Part shown: positions 1-12,300 of the stretch, in pieces
Numbering within the stretch: the first letter of the stretch is position 1
Layout of the letters: each line of letters begins with the position of its first letter
Source: Lanius collurio
Taxonomy: Eukaryota; Chordata; Aves; Passeriformes; Laniidae
DNA length: 64,000 nt
Assembly (NCBI GenBank): GCA_020086605.1
Contig: JACBWW010000016.1
Location: forward strand, 11,639,548-11,703,547
Direction: 5' to 3'
Program-made: the position numbers and the translations under genes
The notes under the pieces: model-generated
The model's database searches: none
What the model saw: the letters and a program-made list of their open reading frames with translations, nothing else
What the model was told of the DNA's origin: nothing

Positions 1-254
1 ATGTAAGATTTATCTTTTAGCTTCTAGTCTTCAGTTACAAAAATTTTAGACTGTGTCTGACTGTAATGCATTCTGTTTAGAAAAAAATCCTGTTTATTCC
101 TTTAGCCAAGCTAACAGTTCTGTATGTATTTATTCCTCAGGTCCCTCTCAGTGGTTAGTTTGTCTTGAGAGAAATCCCAGCTTTCTGTTCATATTTCACT
201 GCAGTATTTCATTCAGTTCAGCTGTTACATTTTGCTCTTTGGTTTGCTCTCTAG

Positions 255-308
255 GGTCAAATTGGTGAACATGGAGATAGAGGAGAACCTGGAGATGAGG
301 GCTACAAG
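255..308 (+). CDS. COL24A1: COL24A1 triple-helix exon, 54 nt
   Basis: Acceptor ctctag, donor gtaata. Encodes six Gly-X-Y triplets, [18 protein letters not shown], rich in acidic residues. First COL24A1 exon in the window; sequence before it (1-254) is intron with nothing else recognised. Confidence 0.9.
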
Positions 309-3300
309 GTAATACCTCTTGGGTTTTATTCTTTTTATTTGAACATGGTATGCCATGCCTACATGTGGAGCAGTGCAGCAGAAGTGCCATCTTCCCTCCC
401 CAGAGTGCAGAGATGCACGTGGGGGAGCCTCGCTGCACTGCTGCACTCTTGGAACACACTGGAGCATCTTTCATATGGGGACATGGGAGCTGCAGCTCCT
501 CAGCTGGAGAAGACTCCAGTGACCTTAGTATGCATAAATACCTGATGGGAGGAGATTAGGAGGAAGCAGCCAGACCTGTCTCAGTAGTGTCCAGTGATAG
601 GACAAGAGGCAAAGAGCAAAATCTGAAGCACATTAAATTCCTTTTGAAATGTTTTGTTTTTTTTTTTTACTGTGAGGACGACTGAGCACCAGAACAGGCT
701 GTCTAGAGAGGTTGTGGAGCCTCCATCAGTGGATATAATGAAAACATGACTAGACATGGTCCTGGACAATCTTTTCTAGCTGGCCTTGCTTGAGAAGGAG
801 AGTTCCATAGATCTCAAAAAGTTGCTTTCAACCTAAAGAGTTCCATGTTTCTGTAATACTGTAGTAGTTAACATTTTTCTCTGACATTTATGCACTACTT
901 ATTGTAAATCTAACCCTAAAAATTAATGAATTATATTCAGTCTTTTAGCACACAGAAATGGAATGGTAACTCATGCTTATCACTGGTGCAGTTTGCTGAA
1001 ATACAAGGGAGACAGTCCTTGACACGGAGAATCCAAGTTACATAGTAATACAGATAGACATAGGAATAAATGAATGAACCAAATCTGTGCTTACAGAAGG
1101 GCAGAAATGTTTAAACAGTATGTAATTCCCTCTTGCAGCTTGGAGTAGAGAACGTAAAGAATAAAATCTCCACAGGGTTTGATCTTGGAGATCTGACCAT
1201 ACTTTATCTAGGTCCTCCCAAGATGGGCTTTACAAGGAAGTCTGTAGCTCACTGAGCACAGCAGCCTGAGTTACCTGTGTAGCAATATGGTATATTTTCT
1301 CCTTCCCAGGGTCATATAGGTCTTCCAGGGCTCAGAGGACCTACTGGACAGCAAGGGCCTCCTGTAAGTGTTTCAAACGAGTGAGATTTCTCTACTGACT
1401 GTTGAAAATATGCTTTTGTCTGCATTCAAATTACTATTTTCATTTATTTAATGTATGCTCTTTTCAAAGGGAGAGCCAGGTGAACTGGGAGAGCAAGGAC
1501 CAAAAGGAGAAAGAGGTTCAGGAGTAAGTAGAAAAAAGTGAACCAAAACTCCACTTAATTGGAATTTTTAGTGTCTTATTGTTCACTGAATATACTTTGG
1601 AAACTATGGTTAAAACTGAGTGTGTGAGCTCCCTTTTCATACTTGCAGGAACAAAAAAATACATAAAAATATATAATTATCTTGGTTACTAAATGTGTGT
1701 TATTTGATAGGTAAGTAGTTTTACTTTGGAGTGATATAAAGCATTATGAGAGGCTCTTTTGGAAATGTTTGAGTGATATTCAATTATCCCCTAAAATGGA
1801 GTTTCTTGTGGGAAAGTAGCTCTGGACAGCAACTGAGATTTTGCTTCTCTGATCTGTAAATGAAGCCTCCTGGTACTGCACTGTACTGAGTTTTCAGAGA
1901 CCTGGAAATAAGGAATTTGCTACAGAATACTAGAGCAATAATGACAGAGCAAGTCATGACAAAGATTAAAGATGAAATCTTTCTCTTTAGAAATGTTAGT
2001 TCATTTTAGTGATGTGTTGGAAATTGCCAGAAGTGTTTATATTCTGCCATGGGCTGAATGTCATTGGCTTCTGAGATTTCAAAAGATTTAGACTAAAAGA
2101 TTTCTTACAATACCAATTACCATTGCAATTTAAATGAGCTATTTCCTCTGAGAAGTTCCATAGAGCAAATCTATTAGAGTTTCAGAATTTTGTAGGTAAC
2201 TACAAGAATCTGTAGTAGACTAGAACAGAGGAGCAACAGAAAGGAAATGTGACATGGAGACATTGTCAGCCTGTGCTCGAGCTGTGAACTCAGATATATT
2301 GCTTTTGTCAAACTATTCACATCACAGCCATTCCTCTTGGAGAATGTTTCCTTCATCTTGCAAATGTTCCTCAGATTAATCCTGCCATTTACAAACGTGG
2401 AACTAACATCCAGTGTGGAGCAACCCATAAGAGCTTAAAGGTTTCCACAAAAATGTTAGTAGTGAAAAAAATTCATTGAGTCTTAACTCCAGGGGCATTA
2501 CTGGTGCTGCTATAGCAAGCCTTGCAAAGTTAATCCCATAAACTGTAATGTTGAATCATCTGGATTTAGTTTATATCCAGAAATCTTAATGAAAACAATA
2601 TTAAGTTATTTGAATATGCACATTCCAGTTCTGATTGGTGGACTTTTTATGCCATTCTTAACAAAAAAGGCATCAAATTGAGCAATAAAACAAAATTTTG
2701 CTGTTTTTTTCATGTTTACTTAATTATACAACATTTACATTTATAAGGACCTAAGATTTTTCACTTTATAGCATGTTATGTCATACTGTAGCATGGTAGT
2801 TACAGCATAACTTTTGCTTTAAGAAGAGTGCTTGAGATACTTAGTCTGAAAAATCTTGGGAACTTTTTTCTACTTGTTCTATGCTAACAAGTGTTATTCT
2901 TGTCCCTGTTCTTCGCTGGTTGCATCTTTTAGAGGTAGGATAGAATTAATACTATGGATCTTTATATTCTGTGGAGACTAATCTATAACAAAGTTCTCTG
3001 AGAAGCTTTTGACCCATTCTGAGCTTTTCTTCCTTGGTGCCTGACCTCCTGTGTTACTAAACCACTTACAAGAATGTTAGCTGCTCAGTATCTCTCATTT
3101 TTCTAAGACTGCCAATTTCTAGATCAGTCAAGATGGAAAAAAAAGGCTTTAAGTAAATTTTCTCTTTTGTGTAGATCATAGATAAAAAAGATTGTTTACA
3201 TCAGTGATATGTAACACTCTTCTTTTCTAGTATTCTCTTCCACAGACAGTGCATTTACATTGCCTACTTTTCAAGATTTTCCTTTTGAAGAGTACAGAAA

Positions 3301-6300
3301 TGCTGTAAAAGTGTCCTTCCTCACACAAGGGTGGCTGATACAGGAGAAATTGCCAGATGCATGATGAAAAATATTTTATACTTGTTATTGAAAAAGTTTT
3401 CAAAGCTGATTCACAAAAGGGAAAAACATACACAATTCTGCCAAAATATATTTGCTTTTACTTGAAAAGCTTTCTGCTGTCTCCTGAAGTGTGAATAATC
3501 TGGTCTAAAGCCAGGCAATGTGAACATGAATACTAGATAGCCACAATCCTCAATGCTTCTTAGGGGACTGAGTTTAAGACATTTGTCAGTTCACAAGTAT
3601 TTGTAACTTCTAGGGACCCACAGGGAAGAAAGGAGCAACGGGTCAGGCAGGCAAACCTGGAATTTCTGTAAGTAACAAAATTCTACAGTCTATCTTCAGA
3701 TTATAAAACAAAGAAAAGACTAACTAATAAAACCGACATTGAATCATGCCAGGGTTACCAGAAAGTCTTGTGTTCACTCTAAAGAATCTCCTTATTATCC
3801 AGGAAGTTTAAAGGAACTCCTGTAATTTTCCAATAATAATTTTCAAAATTTTGTTAAATTGTACTGAATTATATTCAGCACATGGAAGTTATGTGCAACT
3901 AACAACAAGGTCCCTACCACTTGTAAAGTTATTTAATTAGGTAATTTTTGGAGTCCATTTGGAAGTTATGTTATATTGCACAGCGTTCACTTCTGTGAAC
4001 AGTGCAAGTTACATTGTACTGTGTTCCCTTCTGACCCCATCAGCTCTTTGATCCTCTGCTGCCTACAGAAGCTTGGATCCATATGTTCGTGATGGATACA
4101 TGTGGTATCCTTGAGGTTTATTTATTTCTCTTGCTTGCCCTGAGCTGAAATTTTTAATGTTTTTTCTTGAGTTACTGTAGAGGAGCTGACTTGCATTCCC
4201 TTCTCCCTGAGGGAGAAAACAGAGCAGGAAGCAGTAGGTGTTCTGTAAACATAACGAAGAACAAAATGCATCAAGGTTATTTTGGTCCCCTAATAAATAA
4301 TACCACACAAGCACATATTGTAAATAACTTTTACTACCTCACATCAAAACATTGTCAGTAACTGGAGAAATGCAGCTGTTGCACAGGGCTTGTACCTGCT
4401 GGGCAGAGTGCAAGAGGAGGCTTTTGAAGACAAGGAACTGTGTGTCCTTTGTAAATACTCATCATTTTCTTTTGGAGGACTACAGGGATCATTCAGCAGA
4501 CAACAGAAAACAAGGAAAGCAAGACATACAGAGAAGTGAGGAGAAGATAATAAAACTAGAACTTGAGGAAGTTTCAAAGCACATCCCAAATGCAAGATAC
4601 TTTGGCAACCAGAAGTTTGGCACACTTATATTCTAAATGGCTTTTGTTACCTATAATTTTTCAGACAAAATGTGTTGTAGCTAGAACATTTTACATTTCT
4701 GAGAAATGGCTTTTATAGGGACATTAATGCAGAACTCCAAGCCTTTAAAGATAGTTTATGTCAGTCTAAAGGGAAATAATTGTTAGGAAATAAACCAATG
4801 TCCCTCTTCTGGACGTGATATGAGGCCTTTTTATGCAAGTATAGCAACAGTTAGACAAACTCGACATATTGAAAATTTGTATTTTTATATGTTCAAATTT
4901 GAACAGCATAAATTTGTGGAAGTCCAGTAATTAGTGTTTAGTAAAATAAAGGCTGAAAATGTTTATGGTTGGGTTTTTTCAGGGATAAATAGATGACTTT
5001 ATCAGATTTCCTCACTTCAGTTTAAGAATCAACACTCTCAAGCATCTTCCAGGCCTGGCACACAAAGGGGTCAGTCTCATGATTTCAGCTGAAGTTGCTC
5101 AGATCCCATGACAGAGCAAGTCTAAGGTTAAACCAGTAGAACTCTAAAGCAAACATCCTAACTCAGAGCTCCCTCTGTGAGTATTCACTCATATCACTGG
5201 GTCTGTTGTTATGTAGAGTTTAGGAAACACTGGGACTGAAATCTAGTTATGGGAGAGTGAAGATGAAGAGAGCCAACAGTGCTATATTTAATTTGAATTT
5301 GTTTCAAGGGGAAACCAGGGCAACCAGGACAGAAAGGAGCAGCTGGGTACCCTGGACCAGAAGGCATTCCTGGGAACCCTGGCAAGACTGGGCTGTCAGG
5401 GGAGCCTGGCCCCAAGGTGAGTAGTTTCCACATTTCCTCTATGTCATTTTGCATTACAGATTTTCTAGGGCTAGGATATTTAAAAAGAAGGGACCTTTCT
5501 CAGATCCCCGAGTATCTTGAAAACTATACCAAATTTTTTGTTTTCCTTCTCTCTTGCTCCTGATATTCCAGCCAAGATACAAAGTTAGCATAAGGGAAGT
5601 GTGCTGTGAGAACTGTTTCATTGGTATATAACAGTAGTAACTACAGCTAAGTGAAAGTGATTACTTAGAGAGGCTGCACAATTCTGTTCCTGAAAATGAG
5701 CCATAGATCCCAAAGGGCACTGTTTCCTCTCAGGGTCTGAGATAATCCCACATTTTCCTTATTGACATTGTATTTGTAACCAATGCCTCTCTACCTCAAT
5801 AATTCTGAAGCTTTGTCCAAAACCAGTTTAAAAGAATATTAGGTATCTGAGATATTTAAAAACGTTCTTGGAAACAGGGGTTTTGTTTGAATGTTCTTTG
5901 CTATGGGCCTAAGATGGTGACCTGCTGCCTCTGGGAGCAGTGACACAGCTCTTCAATTAGTCCCTCCAGAGAGGGGGGAGAAGATTCCTCGAGTAGTTCT
6001 CACCATTGAAGGTCTGATCACTTTGATTTCAAGTATGTATTTCTCAGTAGTTCTACTCAGATGGACCAGTAATTGTTATAAAAGATTGCCAAGTTAGATT
6101 TGGTATTAGGAATTAATCAAGATGCTTGATGAGGCACTTGTTTCAGATATAAATTTCCAATCTGGTTGAATGAAGAGAAAATTAAACAAGTTACCCATAG
6201 GGGGCAGGTGCACCCTACTCAAGTTTCTCCAGTCTCTGGGCATGAACCTCTTCCAAATTCTTAAAATTCTTTGGAGCTGGATTTAGGAGAATCACCTCAA

Positions 6301-9300
6301 AGATTTTTTACATTTTTTCCTTTCCACTGAAAATTTCATACAATCATAGTAAAGACAACTCCATTATCTCAATACAATTTGTAATGAATGGAGGCTCAAA
6401 ACTGATTTTTGCTACAATGAACAAGAAGAGCAGTACTTTTGCTGCAAAAGTTTATCAGTCCATCAGTCTATATGCCACAGCACCATATTCAAAAGCCCAT
6501 AAAATCACATTTAATGCAAAAATCATGTTTTATACAACCTTTTATTTCTATGAGTGCTGAACTGGATGTCTTGGGAAATAAGAAAAATTTATATATGCAT
6601 TTCTATTAAATTATGTCACAGAAATAGTCATTTGTATTGTAGAAAACTTCCATTTTGTATTTTTTAACATGTCAAAAGTGACTTAACTCCATGTACTCAG
6701 TAACCATGATTTTGCATTTAAAATAGCTGCTTTTTTGATAGGTTGATATTCTCATACATTTTCATAACAAATGTTCTGATCTTTCTTCCTATGGTAATGT
6801 TATTGTGTGTGAATCTTTACAGAGTATGTAGAGCCATACTAACATTATCAGTATGCCTGATCCTTATAAATAAACATGTAGAATTTTGACTATTTCTTTG
6901 GGAAGGTAGTCTCACTTTGTTTCACATGAAGTTACTTCTTCTTGAAAAATTAATACTGTGAAGTTCAAACTATTTTTGGCCTTTTACTTTTGGAATGTTA
7001 GCAGAAATCCAGATGATACTGCTGATCATTGTCTTTCTATATATTTTGATGTGTTATCAGTATGTGTCCATATATACAGAAAGCATTAAGTGGTTTTGAC
7101 TGATTTTATGTTATTTGCCTGTTTCAGCATACAATGAAAAAACGTTTGGCTATTCTGCTTGTAATCCATTATTTTCAATTTGTTAAGGGCAATAAAGGAA
7201 ACTCAGGTTTACCAGGTCTAGCAGGTTATCCTGGAGCACGAGGTCCCAAGGGATTGCCAGGCATGCCAGGGCCCATGGGAGCACCTGGACTAAAGGTACA
7301 TACATGGGATCTTGATGTTTTTGTACAGTTTTGCTGATATTGCTTCTTCTTGCTGCATTTAGTGGCTGTGGAACCACCATACTACTGTTAATCATGTGAG
7401 TAACAGACAGCAAGTCTTACTTGAAAGGTAAGACTACAAGTTGTTCACCTCATTTCTATAAACTGTAATTTGAAAATAGAGATCTCATCTACCTGAATAC
7501 TATTCCCAACTCCAGAAGCCAACACCAGCTTTAGGTTCAGACTGAATTTTACTTCTAAACTTCTGTAGCTACTAGAACAGTTGGGATGATTTAAATATGT
7601 AAGCAATCTAATGGCAGAGAATTACCATCATTTCAAGCCTAAATCCCCGGCTTGAAATTTATCACAGGACTTAAATTGTTTTTGTTCACCCTATCAGAAA
7701 GACATCAGAGTGTCCCCCATTTTCCAGGCAGTTCCAGGTACCTGATATTAGCACATCCTCATATTAATTAGAGTCATTTCAGTTTGAAAACAAGCAAACA
7801 GTGGAAACGTTACAGATTATTTTATTCACTTAGAATAGAATTTTTTATCTAAAATCATTGTTTTTATCTAAACTGATTTTCTTTGTGAGATTTTATTGGT
7901 AAGCCATTCTTTGAAACCTTTCGTTACTTGGAAACTGGAAATACTGTCTTTGTTATCTTTTCATTAATATATTTTAGTATAAACTGTGTTCATTATTTGC
8001 AGTGTTTACTGCTATTGCTCCTACTCTGAATTTTACTCCTTTGCCTGGACAATGAGCTGTAGGAGGTAGTTCCTGCTCAGAAGTGCCTGCAATCTGAAAA
8101 AGGCAAGGAATAGATGAGTTGAGGGAAAATTGTTGCCACACATAGTACAGAATAAGCATTAATAATGCACATACTGACTCAAGTCAAATAATACAAGGTA
8201 AAACCTAGGAAAGAGCATAAGCACAAAACATGAAACCTTTTTATTCACAGCCTGTATTGCAGCTTAGTAATCTCCTGAGCTAGACATGACTTCTATGTAT
8301 TTGATAGTCCTCAGAGAACTTTGCTTGCAGGAACTTGTCTAGTTTCCATTTGAATCAATGTAGATTTTTAGTATAACAGCAGGGAGTTTGACAAGTACAC
8401 GGTGTCCTGAGCAAAGAATTATTTTTAGAATTTACTTTTAACCTGTCTGTTGTCTATTTCATTTTGTGAATTTTACTGCTTACACTGGGAGATGCCATAC
8501 TAGAATTGATCCAACATGCATGGTTCCAAGCCAAGGAACAGTCAAGTCACATTTGCATTTTATTGTATGTTTAATTATTTTCCTGAGGGAAATGAAAAGA
8601 ATGGAATAAGTCTATTTCTTAGAGAGAAAGCATGTTCCACACTTCTGGCAGGAAGCTTGTATTTAAATATGTAACTTCCATAATTGTAATAGAAGATATA
8701 TTTTCTTCTGATTGACAGGGTGAGAAAGGGCTTCTAGGTCATCCAGGAAAGAGAGGCAAAAGAGGCCTTCCAGGATCACAAGGTGACCAAGGACCAGCAG
8801 GAGATGCTGGACTGAAAGGACAGACTGTACGTAATCACCGTGGTTGATGCAAAACAAGTAGTCCAAGAGTTGGCAACATGAACTAACAGTAAGGATGCCT
8901 GCTCCTATTACAGGGAGAAGATGGAGATCAAGGTTTAATGGGGTTTCAAGGATTCCCAGGTCCAAAAGTATGTGCTCATTCTTTTCTCTTAGACTGTAAG
9001 CTATTTACAGAGCAAGAACATTATGAAAGCACAGAATTAATCAGCTTTAACAGTAATTTGTTCAAAATATCTCTGAACTCTTGGAGCGTGGTAGGCAAAA
9101 CAGTATACTCAGTGTCTAAGGACAAACATTCTGGGTCAGTGCTTGGTATTTTCACTGTTACTGCTCTTAGAAATTATCTTACTTTCACTGATTACAAGAG
9201 TTTGAAACAAGTGGATAGCCAATGCTCATGTTTGATCAAATTGTTCCTTTGCATTTTCAGGGTCCTGCAGGGGACATTGGCTTAGTTGGAATTCTGGGCC

Positions 9301-12300
9301 CAAAAGGTCCAACAGGTCGAGTTGTAAGTGTTTCACTCCATGAAAGTGATTGTTAGGATGGTTTGCAAGTGGCACATGTTTTTAACTTAGGGAATCTTTT
9401 TTTTTTCTTATTAACAAGGCCAGAACCCTCTAACCAAACCTTTCTGTCCAGATGCCCTTTGCTTGTACTGCAATACTGCCCTGGTTACATCATGCTTACA
9501 GACACACAGAGCTGGGCCCTTAATCTTGAAAGAAAAAGCAAGCTTTGCTGACTAAGTGTGGATCTTCTACTGTAATCTTATGGCCTTGTATTTCTTTTTC
9601 TATTGAGGTTGAACATTCTTCTTACTGGCAAAACTGCTGATTGTGTAACTGTGTTCTACAGCAAAAGAAAATAGGGATCAAACTTTGCCTGCTGTAAGAC
9701 ACAGTGGTGCTCAGGCTTTATTAATTAATAGGTAGTCTTTTATTAATTAACATTTTCTTCTTCTCTAAAATGTTCCTAAGCTTCATTAGCTCATTCTTCA
9801 TGACATTCTGCTTCGCTACTCACCAGAAAATGTGCACACATCTTTAACATTTCGTGCCTTCAGCTTATGGCATCAAGTGTGAAAGGTTGAAGCATGGAAG
9901 GCCTTACTACAGCACGTTCTCTCACTGCCGCCTTCGCCTTCACAGAACTAAATTTGTTCAGTTAACCAAATGCAGAGCAGCAGCTTTAGGGGACTGTTCT
10001 AATAGCTACTTTATTTTTCTAAACATTCCTACATAAGATAAACAGTGGACACAGGCAGTTTGCTCTAAGAGAAATGGAACAGAAAAGTGGCGTTTTAGCA
10101 GCACTTACTGGCAGCCTTACAAGAGTACTTGTGGGCAGTAATATAGCTCAAGATATAGTGGGTTGTAGCTCAATAAATACATGGTCTTTTGTAATCAGAG
10201 TGCTTAAGTTTCCACTGTTTTTAGTGCATCACTTTTCATGTTAAACAATGTGTGTGGAGTGTCCAAGCACAACTATTACAAATTATTAAAATAAATACTG
10301 ATTTTATTTGCAATGTGCACTCAATATTTAGAGAGTATCACCATGATCTTTTGGATATCTGACAGGTCTGTGTGCTGAGCAACTTTAAACCAGGACATGT
10401 CATGAGGATTTTCTTCATTTTGGAAACATGGTGAACTAATAAATTCTTTGCTTGTTTACAGGGATATATTGGCCCTGTTGGTCAAGAAGGCATAGCAGGC
10501 CCAACTGGCAGGCCTGTAAGTTTCCCTTCACTTTTGCATAATTTGGTTATTACACTACCCTTTTGTTTAATCATCTTGTTTTTCAGCTAGCAACCTTCTT
10601 ATTTTTGTTTGCAAATAGCAACTAGAAGGACCTTCCTTGTTATACCATGCTGGAAAGTTAATGTATGTGACTCCAGCACCTGTAATACAAACAAGAAAAA
10701 AATGTCAAAAAACATTGACAAAAAAGTAATTGCAATGGCTTTCTGGCTAAGTACAGCATAGAGAGGGTGTGTCTGCAGGGGCAGTGGGCAAGTCAACGTG
10801 TAAAACAGCACATAGTCATTACCACCTGGCTATTCTTTCTCAGCCTTTGGTCTGAGATATAGCTAGAGAGTATCCACCGTTTCAATATAGTTTATTTTTT
10901 ATTTGTTGTGGGTTGAACTGTCCAGAGTGCCCCTCTAGACACTTTAGGAGTGCCCATGAGCCCTTGCAAGGCTGTTCCAGGTGCTGACAATGTCCCTGTT
11001 ACAGCTCAAACATCATCTTGGTCTTTCTGACAACTTTCAATGCATCCCAGGTTCTCTGCACTGGGGGAGCTCTGTCCTCATCCCTGTTTCCATCTCTTGT
11101 CACACTCATGGTGCCAGAGCCAGATTTGTTTTGCAAGAGAACCCTGTGGCTCTTGTCTCCAGACCATGTAAGGCAGTTTTAGGAGCTCTTTGTACCATGA
11201 AGGTTTCTCTGCCTGATCAACTAGATTTGGATTGAATGAGAATGTCTAAAAATTGAAACAATCATAAAAATAACAAACATACAATAAAAATAATAAATGC
11301 AAATATTTACAAGTGAAATAGAATTCTATAATTCTTTCCACTTTGTAGAAAAATCAGTACTTTATCTTGCTCCATTCTTTTCTACTGCACTGAGGAGGAA
11401 AACTTTACAGTTGTGTGTACTTGTATGAAGGCTTTTAATAGACTCCATATTGAATGCAAAAGTTTGCCATCATCAAGAAAGCATTTTAGTTGAAGATTAC
11501 TTCTACATGTTATGAAATACAGCCATCAAAATGTAAAATTTTTCCAGAGAAGAACTGCAAGATTGTTGCCATCCTTGGGAACACAATTTAAGTGTAAAAC
11601 TAGTCAAAAATAGGGATAGAAAAATAGTGTCTAATCTGATTATGAGACTAGAACTAATAATGTAATAAAAACATATATGTGGTGAATGGATTTCTTCAGT
11701 AATGAAGAGTACTGAGTTTTGTTCTCTAAAGATGGTTAAGCACTGATTTGTTGAATGTGGATGAAATTGTGGAGAACACAGGTGATTCACAGAGACTACA
11801 CAGTTAGAATTACTGAAAGAAAGCGTATTTGCAAGTTGAAGAATACAGCTTTCCACATACAGGAATTACAATATGTTTTCAAATAATTTCATTTTCTACT
11901 AGTACAGGAAAATTAAACCCCCAGAGCTATAAATACTTCCACAGATGAGACTGGACTACTCATGTGAGCAGTGTAGTTCTCGTGGATATCAATCTGCTTA
12001 TTTCAGTCCTAGGCAGCTAGAAAGCATATCAGAATAACAGCTGCTCTTTCTTACAGGGACCAAGAGGTGAAAAGGGCATGAGGGGTGAAATGGTAAGATG
12101 AAACAACTTTTGTGCTTTCCTTTGGCTATGTAAAATCTGTTCCTGTGTTACACTGAATGCACTCGGGTGTGCTCTGAATGCCAGGCAGTTGTGTTGTGCT
12201 CATGGAGAGCACTGGCCAAGAAAGCTGGTAGCCTGTGTTAGAAATCTGAGCTTTTCTTGTTCAGCTTGACTCATGTAGATATGCACAGTGGCTGTGAGTG

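Larger units (their letters stand above)
3668..12056 (+). other. COL24A1 introns between mid-helix exons
   Basis: The larger introns here are 3668-5308, 5417-7187, 7296-8718, 9324-10461 and 10516-12056. They are AT-rich with no gene, RNA or transposon I could identify with confidence. Stretches of 200-350 open nt on either strand (for example 11503-11856 minus) show no protein-like composition. Confidence 0.5.

Noticed and set aside
5209..5454. Minus-strand frame rich in Pro and Gly (collagen-like)
   Set aside because: It is the antisense shadow of the 108-nt COL24A1 exon.
7134..7187. ATG and hydrophobic-looking peptide ([17 protein letters not shown]) before the collagen exon
   Set aside because: It resembles a signal peptide but is intron sequence read through to the exon; the acceptor at 7186-7187 and mid-gene position explain it.
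11503..11856. 117-codon minus-strand open frame in a COL24A1 intron
   Set aside because: Low-complexity, Ser/Phe-rich, no family recognised; typical of chance in AT-rich DNA.
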